This document shows positions 25,429 to 33,280 of a stretch of DNA of 64,000 bases, piece by piece. This DNA is from Pyrobaculum arsenaticum DSM 13514. GTDB taxonomy: Archaea; Thermoproteota; Thermoprotei; Thermoproteales; Thermoproteaceae. The notes under the pieces were generated by a model. That model did no database searches. It was given only the letters and a program-made list of their open reading frames with translations, and was not told the origin of the DNA. Position 1 is the first letter of the stretch, and every line of letters starts with the position of its first letter. The stretch lies in NCBI RefSeq assembly GCF_000016385.1, contig NC_009376.1, positions 62,001 to 126,000 on the forward strand, read 5' to 3'. The position numbers and the translations under genes were made by a program.

Positions 25429-25842
25429 ATGAAATTTCCAGATGTTGAGCTAACGGCGCACACTGGCGAGCAGATATCGCCGGCTAAGGCGCCAAAGACT
25501 GTGGTGTACTTCTTCCCCAAGGCCTTTACCCAGGGTTGCACCAGAGAGACAATCCGCTTCAACGAGCTGTATGAAAAATTCGCAGAAAGGGGCTACGAGG
25601 TATTCGGCGTGTCTACAGACAGCGTAGAGACTTTGAAGAAATTCGCCGAGAAGTACGGCGTGAAGTTCAAACTACTCAGCGACAAAGACGGAAGGCTCTC
25701 CTCACAGTTAGGCATATTAAGGCCGACTGGCACTGCCGAGAGAGTTACCTACATACTGAACAACAGCGAGGTTGTCCACGTATTGAAAGGGCTTAAGTCC
25801 GCGGACCAACACGCCGACAAAGCCCTGGAGCTGGCTAAATGA
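25429..25842 (+). CDS. bcp: peroxiredoxin, Bcp/PrxQ type
   Basis: 137 aa from the chosen ATG. Thioredoxin-fold peroxiredoxin with VVYFFPKAFTQGCTRET, peroxidatic Cys at residue 37; the five-residue-spaced second Cys of PrxQ is absent, so it is probably 1-Cys or uses an external resolving thiol. It reduces peroxides in the cytosol. The frame extends to 25270, but that part overlaps the divergent transporter and its promoter; MKFPDVEL is the normal Prx start. It overlaps the TusA-like gene by ATGA. Confidence 0.92.
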   Translation: MKFPDVELTAHTGEQISPAKAPKTVVYFFPKAFTQGCTRETIRFNELYEKFAERGYEVFGVSTDSVETLKKFAEKYGVKFKLLSDKDGRLSSQLGILRPTGTAERVTYILNNSEVVHVLKGLKSADQHADKALELAK

Positions 25843-26072
25843 GGAAGTACGAGGTCAAGGGGCCCTGCCCCGAGCTCGGGATGGTGCTGGCGAGGGCCGC
25901 CGCTGAGCTAAAAGAGGGCGAAGAGGCGCTTATAGTAAGCACGTGGAAATACGTAGTTAATGACTTGAAGAACTCTGCGCCGCTCCTGAACCTAGAGGTA
26001 ATAAAGATTAATGACCTGGGAGATGTGGTGGAAGTGGCGGTTAGAAAGTCAGGACCAACTCGGCATCTCTAG
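25839..26072 (+). CDS. TusA/SirA-like sulfur carrier
   Basis: 77 aa, the usual size. GPCPELGMVLARAAAELKEGEEALIVS contains the conserved Cys-Pro of TusA, which carries sulfur as a persulfide; the second Pro of the CPxP motif is Leu here. Coupled by ATGA to the peroxiredoxin and convergent (32-nt overlap) with a DsrE-like gene, so two usual partners in sulfur transfer lie together. Confidence 0.8.
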   Translation: MRKYEVKGPCPELGMVLARAAAELKEGEEALIVSTWKYVVNDLKNSAPLLNLEVIKINDLGDVVEVAVRKSGPTRHL

Positions 26073-26430
26073 CGAGGGAGAGGAAGGTGAGCGACCCGGC
26101 CATTTCGACCCCCTCCTTCGGCTTTACGCCAAGCATTTTCGCCACGGGCTCGTCCACATAGATCTTTACTCCGTTTTTTATACACTCGGCGGCCAACTCC
26201 TCGAGGCTCTTGGCGCCGAGCCTGCGCAACTTCCACTTTATGTACAGAGAAGCGAAGAAAGGCAAGCCTATTAGCCTAGTCTTGGGGCGTCTGCTGAAAA
26301 TCAAGGAGCCTAGGCCAGTGGCGAAGAGGTAAACGTCGTACCCCAGAGCCCTCGCTGACAGCGCCACCACCAGCGCGTGGTACGCCCTAGCCACGTCGTT
26401 GTCTGAAAGCATTATGACGACTTTAGGCAT
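26041..26430 (-). CDS. DsrE/DsrF-like protein
   Basis: 129 aa. The Rossmann-like start KVVIMLSDNDVARAYHALVVALSARALGYDVYLFATGLGSLI and a late KNGVKIYVDEPVAKMLG resemble DsrE-family sulfur relay or DUF6 peroxiredoxin-like proteins. The one Cys, in AAECIKNGV, sits where the family's active Cys is found. ATATAAAT at about -26 supports ATG 26430. Convergent with TusA-like gene. Confidence 0.7.
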   Translation of the reverse strand: MPKVVIMLSDNDVARAYHALVVALSARALGYDVYLFATGLGSLIFSRRPKTRLIGLPFFASLYIKWKLRRLGAKSLEELAAECIKNGVKIYVDEPVAKMLGVKPKEGVEMAGSLTFLSLARDAELVLTF

Positions 26431-26514
26431 AAAAACGTGTGGATGTACAATATAAATAGTGATGTTCCAATGCAGGTGGCGACTAGATGACCGGTGACCT
26501 GCCGGCTGACGCCT

Positions 26515-27171
26515 CTACCCTCGGCCTTTAAAAGAGGGGCACCTCTCCCCTATTGGGCACTCCTCACATCTTGGATTTCTGGCTCTGCAAATATCTCTGC
26601 CGAATTGAATAAGTTTCAAGTGGAACTCCAGGTAACGTTCTTTTGGCAACTGTTCCATAAACCACCTGCTAATGTCCTCGTACCTACTCCCCACGCCCCA
26701 CCTCTTGGCTATTCTCGTAATATGGGTGTCTACGGGGAAGGCAGGTAGGCCTAGGTTGGCCAACACGACGTCTGCGGTCTTCCTCCCAACACCGGGCAAG
26801 CTCATCAAGAGCTTCCTGGCCGCGTCAGCGCCCATCTTCACCAGCTTCTCCGGGGTAATCTCTAGCGTAATAAAGGCATCGGCCAAGGCTTTCAGATAAC
26901 GCGCCCTCTGCCTATACATACCGGCGGGTTTAATAAGCTCCTCAAGCTCCCCCAGGGATATGCCACGAAGAGACTCCGGGGTTATGCTACCTAGCCTCTT
27001 TTTTAAATTCTGAAATGCCTTAAAGGCGTTTTTATCCGACGTGTTTTGGCTCAGAACAACCGCGACTAACGTCTCAAAAAGGTTGCCGCCCTCTCTCCAC
27101 ACGACTGGGGCTATGAACTCCTCTAGCCTCAGCCTCACGTGCCTATCTACGAGCTCTACGAACTCTGACAT
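26515..27171 (-). CDS. nth: endonuclease III family DNA glycosylase/AP lyase
   Basis: 218 aa. Helix-hairpin-helix LPGVGRKTADVVLAN carries the catalytic Lys, VDTH the catalytic Asp, and the C-terminal CRARNPRCEECPIGERC (C-x6-C-x2-C-x5-C) ligates a [4Fe-4S] cluster. It removes oxidised pyrimidines and nicks the strand in base-excision repair. A related crenarchaeal paralogue is a T/G mismatch glycosylase, but presence of the Lys favours a bifunctional Nth. It shares the promoter region at 27188-27199 with the divergent gene. Confidence 0.92.
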   Translation of the reverse strand: MSEFVELVDRHVRLRLEEFIAPVVWREGGNLFETLVAVVLSQNTSDKNAFKAFQNLKKRLGSITPESLRGISLGELEELIKPAGMYRQRARYLKALADAFITLEITPEKLVKMGADAARKLLMSLPGVGRKTADVVLANLGLPAFPVDTHITRIAKRWGVGSRYEDISRWFMEQLPKERYLEFHLKLIQFGRDICRARNPRCEECPIGERCPSFKGRG

Positions 27172-27187
27172 GTCAACCTATCTCAAG

Positions 27188-27199
27188 GTCTTATATATC
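27188..27199. promoter_or_regulatory. bidirectional TATA box
   Basis: TCTTATATATCT is nearly symmetric and lies about 20-28 nt from ATG 27171 (minus) and GTG 27217 (plus). Confidence 0.55.
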
Positions 27200-27216
27200 T
27201 CTCACGCCGTGATGTA

Positions 27217-27714
27217 GTGGACGAGCTAAAATTCTCGGTGCGCAAGTCGGATTTTGATAGATTCGCCGAGAAGCTCGGAGTCAGCCCCGAGGAGATCCTA
27301 ACGGCGCTCAAGGCTGAGGTGGTGAAAGTGGGGCCCGGCTTCAGATACCTTATTGACATGGAGAACTTCTTCTACTACGTCTTGTCGAGGTTGCACACAC
27401 AGAAGAAAGAAGCGCCCCCGAGGCAACAAGCCGCCTCTCCTGAGAGGTTTGAAGAGGTCTTAAACAGGGCTATCGACAGCTTGGCGGGGGCAAGCGGCTA
27501 TGCCAAACTGGTGGAGGTTAAAAACGCGGTCACGAGAGAGTTGGGCATAGAGGAGGAGGAGTTTGTAAGAAGGCTCCAAGATCTAATCCAGACCAAGAAG
27601 GGGGCGTACATATTGCTAGAGGGTGGGGATCTGAAAATACAGATAGGGGCAAAGAAATATGGCTACATCAAGAGAGTTGTTAAAAACTCCCTGGCAGAGG
27701 TGGTGTACTATTAA
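27217..27714 (+). CDS. conserved hypothetical protein, two helical domains
   Basis: 165 aa. An N-terminal helical unit (VRKSDFDRFAEKLGVSPEEILTALKAEV) is linked by a Gln/Pro-rich stretch (QKKEAPPRQQAASPE) to a C-terminal winged-helix-like unit (KLVEVKNAVTRELGIEEEEFVRRLQDLI...GAYILLEGGDLKIQIG). DNA binding is possible but not shown. No neighbours on the same strand. Confidence 0.6.
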   Translation: MDELKFSVRKSDFDRFAEKLGVSPEEILTALKAEVVKVGPGFRYLIDMENFFYYVLSRLHTQKKEAPPRQQAASPERFEEVLNRAIDSLAGASGYAKLVEVKNAVTRELGIEEEEFVRRLQDLIQTKKGAYILLEGGDLKIQIGAKKYGYIKRVVKNSLAEVVYY

Positions 27715-27717
27715 GCT

Positions 27718-27733
27718 CCCTTATTTAAACACA
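27718..27733 (+). repeat. direct repeat copy 1 (promoter-like)
   Basis: CCCTTATTTAAACACA, identical to 28053-28068. It is TATA-like; GTG 27745, 27 nt on, opens a 14-codon frame (VEDILSQSPLIGRF) that then stops, resembling a truncated gene start. Confidence 0.6.
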
Positions 27734-27793
27734 GGGCCCCCATCGTGGAAGACATATTAAGTCAGTCTCCACTGATTGGCCGATTTTGAGGTA

Positions 27794-28014
27794 TCAGGAT
27801 TTCTCCTTCTCGCCCATCACCTCTGCGTACCATCTGAGTAGCTCCCAGCCGACTCCTATGGACTTGACTAAGGCGAGTAGGTTTTACGAGCGATCTCATC
27901 TCCTTTCTCGTCTTTGAAAAAGACGGTGGCCTTGTCTCCTCACACCACATGCTCAATCCGGGCCTCCTTTACCCATTCCTTCACGTATTTCTTTACATTA
28001 TAACAACTTCTCAT
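27794..28014 (-). pseudogene. decayed gene, in-frame stop plus frameshift
   Basis: From ATG 28014 the minus strand reads MRSCYNVKKYVKEWVKEA and RIEHVV, then TGA at 27942-27940; the frame continues GDKATVFFKDEKGDEIAR and, after a shift, NLLALVKSIGVGWELL and RWYAEVMGEKEKS before a stop at 27794. TGA is one transition from CGA (Arg). The combined product resembles a fragment of the repeat-family (PaREP-type) proteins of Pyrobaculum, but I am not certain of the family. It lies between two 16-bp direct repeats. Confidence 0.5.
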
Positions 28015-28052
28015 ATGGTGGAAATTGCATAGTATTAGTGGCATATGGCACC

Positions 28053-28068
28053 CCCTTATTTAAACACA
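28053..28068 (+). repeat. direct repeat copy 2 (promoter of ATPase)
   Basis: CCCTTATTTAAACACA, identical to 27718-27733. Its TATA core is centred about 25 nt before GTG 28082. Confidence 0.6.
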
Positions 28069-28081
28069 CGGCGTGAGTATC

Positions 28082-28867
28082 GTGGGTGTAAATGGTTGCA
28101 CCATACCCAAGTGGCCAGTAGCTGGGGAATCCTACAAACTTGCAGGCAAGTCTTGGCTAAGGGCGGTGGAAACCTTGGTGAAACTCACCTCGGCGTTTCC
28201 AATGGCCATACTACTAGGCAGAGCTGGGATGGGGAAGTCCCAAGTAGCCTACGAGGTGTGCAAAAGAACAAACTGCATATACGTAGACCTCACAGAGGTG
28301 GGGGAGAGGACTATGCCCAACGTAGTGGCCATCGTGACGTGGCGCCTTCTGTCGAGGTACTGGGACAAAGGAGCAAAAAGTAGGCTTGTTGAGGTCTACC
28401 GGAAGTTCGGCTACGAGGGGCTCCTATCACTAGCCCGGGGTGACCCTGCGTGGACGCTGAGGTCAGCTCTAGAACTGGCAGGTGGGAGAACCACCATTGT
28501 GCTAGATGAGCTACTGCCCTCGGCGGAGGATCCGAAATTTTTCGAAGTGGCCTACATCTTACACAGGGTGAGAAACATGCACCTCTCCAACGCCTCTTTC
28601 CTAGTTACAATGCTACCTGAGGTGTACGAAAAAATCGTAGAGCGCATCCCGCCGCTCGGCAACTTCTTCATGCACATAACTGTCCAACTCCCAGACGTGA
28701 TACCGGAAGACGAGGTCGAAGACATAGTCTCCGCGTACTGCACGGAAAAGGTGGAGCTTGCCCGGAAGATACTAGCGGAGAGGCCGGACATAACGGTTCG
28801 CGAGCTTTTAATGGAGCTTAACAACATACCCTCTAGGAGGTACGTCGAGCTGGTACCTGTAGACTAA
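28082..28867 (+). CDS. archaeal P-loop ATPase
   Basis: 261 aa. Walker A GRAGMGKSQ at about residues 46-54, Walker B TTIVLDELLP, then sensor-like FLVTMLP. It belongs to the loosely defined archaeal ATPase/AAA group that often expands in Thermoproteales; substrate unknown. GTG 28073 is also possible, but GTG 28082 matches the leaderless spacing from the TTATTTAAAC box. Adjacent to a decayed gene and a duplicated promoter, so this is a rearranged site. Confidence 0.8.
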   Translation: MGVNGCTIPKWPVAGESYKLAGKSWLRAVETLVKLTSAFPMAILLGRAGMGKSQVAYEVCKRTNCIYVDLTEVGERTMPNVVAIVTWRLLSRYWDKGAKSRLVEVYRKFGYEGLLSLARGDPAWTLRSALELAGGRTTIVLDELLPSAEDPKFFEVAYILHRVRNMHLSNASFLVTMLPEVYEKIVERIPPLGNFFMHITVQLPDVIPEDEVEDIVSAYCTEKVELARKILAERPDITVRELLMELNNIPSRRYVELVPVD

Positions 28868-28896
28868 TCGTTATATAGGAACAAGATCTTTTCGTT

Positions 28897-30369
28897 ATGA
28901 TAAGGTCTGATACAGTAAAGCAGATTTTAGAACACTACCGCGTTATATGGGCGCTTGGCCACGCGCAGTCGGTTATGGGGTGGGACAGTGAGACTTACAT
29001 GCCGGAGGAGGGGATCAAGGGGAGGGCCGCCGCAAGGGCCGAGATCGCCCAGTTAATCCAGCGTTTTATGCTTGACGAGAAGTTCGTCAAGCTGGTGGAG
29101 AAGGCCGAGGAGGAGAAGGACCTCACAGACGTGGAGAGAGGCATAGTGAGGGTTTTAAAAAGAGATCTCAAATTCTACCAGAGGGTGCCGCCTGAGATCG
29201 TGAAGGAGTTCGCCAAGGTGACTTCGGAGGCCTTTGTGGTGTGGAGAAACGCCAAGGAGAAGGCGAAGTTTGACATATTTGCCCCACATTTGGAAAAGAT
29301 AGTGGAGCTCTCCAGGGTTATCGCAGATAAGCTCGGCTACGAGGAGCACCCATACGACGCACTGCTCGACCTATACGAAGAGGGGCTCACCTCTAGAGAC
29401 GTAGAGGCGGTGTTTTCTGTGCTGGAGCCGGGGATTAGAAAACTTCTAAACAAGCTGGAATCGGCGGGCTGGCCTAAGAAACACCCGCTTGAGGAGGTCC
29501 CCTACGAGAAGTCGAAAATGGAGGCCGCGATAGTGGAGGTGTTGGAATTGGTGGGCTATCCTAAAACCCGGTTTAGGATCGACGTATCGCCTCACCCGTT
29601 TACCATAGGCATAACTACTCCGTTCGACGTGAGAATTACCGTGAGGTACAGGGGGGTTGATTTCAAAGAGTCCTTGTTCTCGGCGCTTCATGAATACGGC
29701 CATGCCCTATACGAGCTGAACATCGACGAGTCCCTCGCCATGACGCCCGTCGGTAGCGGCGTGTCGCTGGGCATACACGAGAGCCAGTCGAGATTTTTCG
29801 AAAACGTAGTGGGCAGGAGCAGGGAGTTCGTGGCCAAGATGTCGCCGATTCTGCGTAAACACCTAGATTTGTCCAAATACACAGACGAGGACTTGTTCTA
29901 CTACTTCAACACGGTTAGGCCAAGCCTAATCAGAACAGAGGCCGACGAGGTTACCTACAATCTCCACATACTCCTGCGGTACAGGCTAGAGCGGTTGATG
30001 ATTACCGGCGAGGTGAAGGTGAAGGAGCTCCCAGAGCTTTGGAATAACGAAATGGACCGGCTTCTCGGCGTAAGGCCTAAAAACGACGCGGAGGGGGTCC
30101 TCCAGGATATCCACTGGAGCCACGGCTCTATTGGATACTTCCCAACCTACACACTGGGCAACGTCGTCGCCGCAATGATTTACTATAAGCACGGGAGAGT
30201 GAGGGAGCTCATAGCCGAGGGCAACATAGCCGCTGTGAAGGAGTATCTCAGAGAAAAAGTACATAAATGGGGGAGCGTGTACCCGCCTAAGGAGCTACTG
30301 GTAAGAAGCTTCGGCGAGACCTACAACGCCGAATACTTGGTGAAATATCTCGAGGAGAAGTACCGCTAG
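28897..30369 (+). CDS. thermostable metallocarboxypeptidase, M32 (Taq) family
   Basis: 490 aa, full length for M32. HEYGHALYE (zinc ligands and catalytic Glu) begins near residue 265, followed by the family motifs HESQSRFFENVVGRS and VRPSLIRTEADEVTYNLHI. It releases C-terminal amino acids, in the cytosol, from peptides. ATG 28897 follows TTATATAGG. The 3' end overlaps the convergent Thg1-like gene by 4 nt. Confidence 0.95.
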   Translation: MIRSDTVKQILEHYRVIWALGHAQSVMGWDSETYMPEEGIKGRAAARAEIAQLIQRFMLDEKFVKLVEKAEEEKDLTDVERGIVRVLKRDLKFYQRVPPEIVKEFAKVTSEAFVVWRNAKEKAKFDIFAPHLEKIVELSRVIADKLGYEEHPYDALLDLYEEGLTSRDVEAVFSVLEPGIRKLLNKLESAGWPKKHPLEEVPYEKSKMEAAIVEVLELVGYPKTRFRIDVSPHPFTIGITTPFDVRITVRYRGVDFKESLFSALHEYGHALYELNIDESLAMTPVGSGVSLGIHESQSRFFENVVGRSREFVAKMSPILRKHLDLSKYTDEDLFYYFNTVRPSLIRTEADEVTYNLHILLRYRLERLMITGEVKVKELPELWNNEMDRLLGVRPKNDAEGVLQDIHWSHGSIGYFPTYTLGNVVAAMIYYKHGRVRELIAEGNIAAVKEYLREKVHKWGSVYPPKELLVRSFGETYNAEYLVKYLEEKYR

Positions 30370-31004
30370 CAGACGTTGCACAGAGAAGAGAGGGCGTTGC
30401 ACACATCCACCTCTTTCCTGTATCCCCTCTCTTTTTCGAGAAAAGCCCCCCAAGCAAGTTCGTAGTCGTCGATTTTAATCTTCGCAACAACCTCCCCAAT
30501 AGGCGGCGTTCGCTCGCGTAGTAGGCCCATGCCCCTCGCGATTTGGACGGCGTAGTTATTTAACCCGACCCTGGCCCGGAAGAGGAAGTAAGTGGCCGCG
30601 TCGCACAAGTCGCGGAGCTTCACCACCCTCCCATCGAAGTAAAGGGGACGGCCCAGCAACGCTGTGGCCTCAGCCGAGGCGTGGCCGGCCAAGACGCTGA
30701 TGATTTTGAAAGTCCTACCTCCGTACGGCGCTAGTCTGTGAAAAAATAGGTTTATCTCGTCGCTGACCACGTGGGCGAAGTCAGCCCCGTATGTCTGGGC
30801 GATGGTCCTGGCGACTTCTACCAACGCGTTGTGGACAAGCCGGCTCCGCGGGTGGGGAAAATCTCTCAGCCTCGAGCCAAAACCCACGCCATCTAGCCGC
30901 ACGGCGAACGGAGGCGAGGCCGGCTCGCAGACGACCTCCCTCTCTCTATACCGCATTTCTAACACGCGGGGGTTTTCTGCTAGTAGTCTCCTAAGGGAGT
31001 CCAC
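30366..31004 (-). CDS. Thg1-like 3'-5' nucleotidyltransferase
   Basis: About 212 aa from the chosen start. The Thg1 palm core is visible: FAVRLDGVGFGSR with the metal-binding Asp, then YGADFAHVVSDEINLFFH with the second Asp and Glu, and FDGRVVKLRDLCDAATYFLFRARVGLNNYAVQIA, the characteristic helix region. Thg1 adds G-1 to tRNA-His; archaeal and bacterial relatives (TLPs) repair tRNA 5' ends by templated 3'-5' addition. The frame reaches 31106, inside the divergent CoaD gene; GTG 31004 fits the TTTAAATAAATATGC box. Confidence 0.8.
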   Translation of the reverse strand: MDSLRRLLAENPRVLEMRYREREVVCEPASPPFAVRLDGVGFGSRLRDFPHPRSRLVHNALVEVARTIAQTYGADFAHVVSDEINLFFHRLAPYGGRTFKIISVLAGHASAEATALLGRPLYFDGRVVKLRDLCDAATYFLFRARVGLNNYAVQIARGMGLLRERTPPIGEVVAKIKIDDYELAWGAFLEKERGYRKEVDVCNALSSLCNVC

Positions 31005-31015
31005 GCGTCTAACTA

Positions 31016-31031
31016 CTTTAAATAAATATGC
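31016..31031. promoter_or_regulatory. bidirectional TATA region
   Basis: CTTTAAATAAATATGC is placed about 20-27 nt from GTG 31004 (minus) and ATG 31044 (plus). Confidence 0.5.
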
Positions 31032-31043
31032 AACATCGATGTT

Positions 31044-31505
31044 ATGAAGCTGAAATTCGGCAACGTTGTCCTCGGTGGTACCTTTGACACGCTTCACTCG
31101 GGCCACGTCAAGTTGCTAGCCACGGCCGCCCTAATAGGCGAGAAGGTGCTGATCGGGCTTACCAGCGACGCCTTCGCCTCCACGTATAAGCAATACAAAG
31201 TCAAGCCCTTCGCTGTGAGGTTGGCGAACCTCCGCACCCTCATGGCCTCTATCGCGCCTGAACGAGAGGTAACCTACGCGGAGATCAACGACCCCTTCGG
31301 GCCAGCGGTCTCAGACCCAAGGTTGGAGGCCATAGTGGCGAGTATAGAAACAGCCCCGCGGGCCCTCCAGATAAATGACGAGAGGGCGAAGAGGGGGCTA
31401 AGGCCGATGGAGGTGGTTGTAATTTCGACAGTGAGAGACGGCTTCGGCCACATCCTCTCGTCCACGTACATCAGGAGGGTCTTAGAGCAGTCTAAGCAGA
31501 ACTAG
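31044..31505 (+). CDS. coaD: phosphopantetheine adenylyltransferase, archaeal type
   Basis: 153 aa. Nucleotidyltransferase motif GGTFDTLHSGH (residues 11-21) and the C-terminal LSSTYIRR signature define the archaeal/eukaryotic PPAT, which joins ATP and 4'-phosphopantetheine to dephospho-CoA. DERAKRGLRPMEVVVI is the family's central strand. ATG follows AAATAAATATG. It overlaps the convergent M28 peptidase gene by 24 nt. Confidence 0.93.
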   Translation: MKLKFGNVVLGGTFDTLHSGHVKLLATAALIGEKVLIGLTSDAFASTYKQYKVKPFAVRLANLRTLMASIAPEREVTYAEINDPFGPAVSDPRLEAIVASIETAPRALQINDERAKRGLRPMEVVVISTVRDGFGHILSSTYIRRVLEQSKQN

Positions 31506-32792
31506 CTCTCGATAAATCTCCACAGCATTTTTGCAGTCCTCCACACAGAGAGTTGGGCCGCCGAGTAGATCTATCCGGCGATACCCAGCGCCGCTTCTCA
31601 GAAATTTAAATACATTGGTGTAGACTATGTCGGAGTGCGTAAAGTCGCGGAAGAGCACAAGATAGTTGTACACAATAGACCAAGCCTCGTACGGGCTATA
31701 CACGTGCGGAATGCCGTACTCGTGCAAAGACACTTCGGGAGGCGTCGGCTTAATCTTGGCTATCCTTTTTGCCAACTCCGCCGCGTATAGGATACTCTCA
31801 GGCTCAGCATATGCGTCTAGAGGGCTGTGGTAGATCCCCCACGTGTCCCTCAGCGAGGATATGGTTACCGATGGAAGCCCCCACCTCTCGAGGTGCACGC
31901 TGTCGAAATATGGTACGGGGTCCTCCACGGGGCCCAACCCCGTCAAATACCTGTGCAGGTAAGGCATTGCGTAAATCCTCGGCGTGCCGGCCCCAACTAC
32001 GTCAATGTTGACTAGAAGCGTAGGTTGCCACCTTTTGAAGTAGTTGAGCGACCCCCACGCCCAGTAGAAAGACGGCAGGTGGGGGGCTACCCCCTCCTCT
32101 GCTGTAAATAGCCCCAGGGCTATCGGCACATCGTCGGCGACCAGCTCGCTAAACGCCAGAACAGCCGCCTCAACCCCGGCGCAATTGTCCGCGGCGCCTA
32201 CAAGCCAATGGTCCCAATGTGCAGATATCATCGGCGTGTTGTCTAGACTATTGAAAGCTACGAGGTTGTAGCTGTACGTGGTCTGCATATTTACGTCCAT
32301 CACAAGCCGGGCCCTCTTCCCTATGTGGCTCTGTAAATCTTCGAAACTTGCGGCTGGTATGGGCGCGGGGGCCGAGTCTAGCTTAAACCCTGGCTCGCCG
32401 GAGATTACAATACGCCGCTGGGGCCTCCCAGTGAAGAGGACGGCTTGTGCCCCCCTCCGAGCCGCTTCTAAAAGCAAGTACTTGGCGTCGTCAACATCCT
32501 CGGGAAACTTGGCCACGGCGATATTCCCCTCCACATCCCCGTCAACGGGCACTAGCCTCCCTTCCACAGATGCCGACCTCGAGTAGGGCAAGGCCAAGCC
32601 TGAAAGGGCCACGTCGCCCACCTCGAGCCTAGTCTCTACCTCCTCCCAGGCCAAGACCTCCACCGGGGACAGGTGGAACCAGACGCTCGGCGTGTCTAAA
32701 AATGTAAGAAGCCAGTGCAGAAACTCCCTCTCCCTGGGGCTTCCAGCCGTTAAATCCTTGTAGGCGGTGCATTTTCTAAAAACCTCCGCCAC
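31482..32792 (-). CDS. M28-family metallopeptidase-like protein
   Basis: 436 aa. The zinc-peptidase core runs from about residue 188: SAHWDHW (His192), AADNCAG (Asp202), AEEG (Glu232-233), VNIDVVG (Asp264) and IYHSPLDAY (His near 338), in the order of M28 aminopeptidases. Residues ~75-160 form the inserted PA-like domain found in this group. No signal peptide is seen, so it is probably cytosolic. GTG start lies about 23 nt from GATTTAAAGCC. Confidence 0.85.
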   Translation of the reverse strand: MAEVFRKCTAYKDLTAGSPREREFLHWLLTFLDTPSVWFHLSPVEVLAWEEVETRLEVGDVALSGLALPYSRSASVEGRLVPVDGDVEGNIAVAKFPEDVDDAKYLLLEAARRGAQAVLFTGRPQRRIVISGEPGFKLDSAPAPIPAASFEDLQSHIGKRARLVMDVNMQTTYSYNLVAFNSLDNTPMISAHWDHWLVGAADNCAGVEAAVLAFSELVADDVPIALGLFTAEEGVAPHLPSFYWAWGSLNYFKRWQPTLLVNIDVVGAGTPRIYAMPYLHRYLTGLGPVEDPVPYFDSVHLERWGLPSVTISSLRDTWGIYHSPLDAYAEPESILYAAELAKRIAKIKPTPPEVSLHEYGIPHVYSPYEAWSIVYNYLVLFRDFTHSDIVYTNVFKFLRSGAGYRRIDLLGGPTLCVEDCKNAVEIYRELVLLRLL

Positions 32793-32818
32793 GGGGCAAA
32801 CGACAGGTGGCTTTAAAT

Positions 32819-33166
32819 CTAGTAGCCCTCTACTGTGTAGGTCTCGAGCTTTTCAATAATCTGGTCGAGCTTTGCCCTAACCTCGTCTAGAGCCTTCGCC
32901 ACATCTGGAGACCGGTCTCTAGGCATGTTATCTAAGGCCTTTTTCAACTCTTTAACTACATCAATCAGGGCATCTAGGCGCTGGAAAGCCCTCAACACGC
33001 CCTCGATACTTTCTCTCATTTCGTCTAGTTTCTGCATGTTGAGATATGTTGCTAATATTATGAGTTCCTGGACACTGTCTATCTTCCTCTTTTTCTCAAA
33101 CTTGTTCAAGACGTCTGTGGCAAGAGCCCTCACGGCGGCTTCTATCCTCTTTCTGGAGTCCTCCAC
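32819..33166 (-). CDS. coiled-coil hypothetical protein
   Basis: 115 aa, nearly all helix (VEDSRKRIEAAVRALATDVL..., VVKELKKALDNM..., LDEVRAKLDQIIEKLETY). The open frame extends to 33271 but the extra N-terminus is low-complexity and lies over promoter sequence; GTG 33166 is about 24 nt from TTTAATAAATG. No family recognised. Confidence 0.6.
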   Translation of the reverse strand: MEDSRKRIEAAVRALATDVLNKFEKKRKIDSVQELIILATYLNMQKLDEMRESIEGVLRAFQRLDALIDVVKELKKALDNMPRDRSPDVAKALDEVRAKLDQIIEKLETYTVEGY

Positions 33167-33198
33167 AGCATATATAATACCACATTTATTAAAGGTGA

Positions 33199-33258
33199 CG
33201 TACAGTGATGAGGGGATCGATGGTGGGAGAAGTGACGACGGAAGAGACGATCTGATAT
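33199..33258 (+). ncRNA. candidate C/D box sRNA
   Basis: GTGATGA (33205-33211) matches box C exactly and CTGA (33252-33255) box D; GTGACGA (33232-33238) is a good C' with a 13-nt guide-sized gap to D. A TATA-like CATATATAATACC centred near 33174 would start a transcript about 6 nt before box C. Box D' is not clear. Length, box spacing and location between divergent genes fit Pyrobaculum sRNAs; the target is unknown. Confidence 0.4.
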
Positions 33259-33280
33259 AAATGCAAAACATTAGGTGCGT

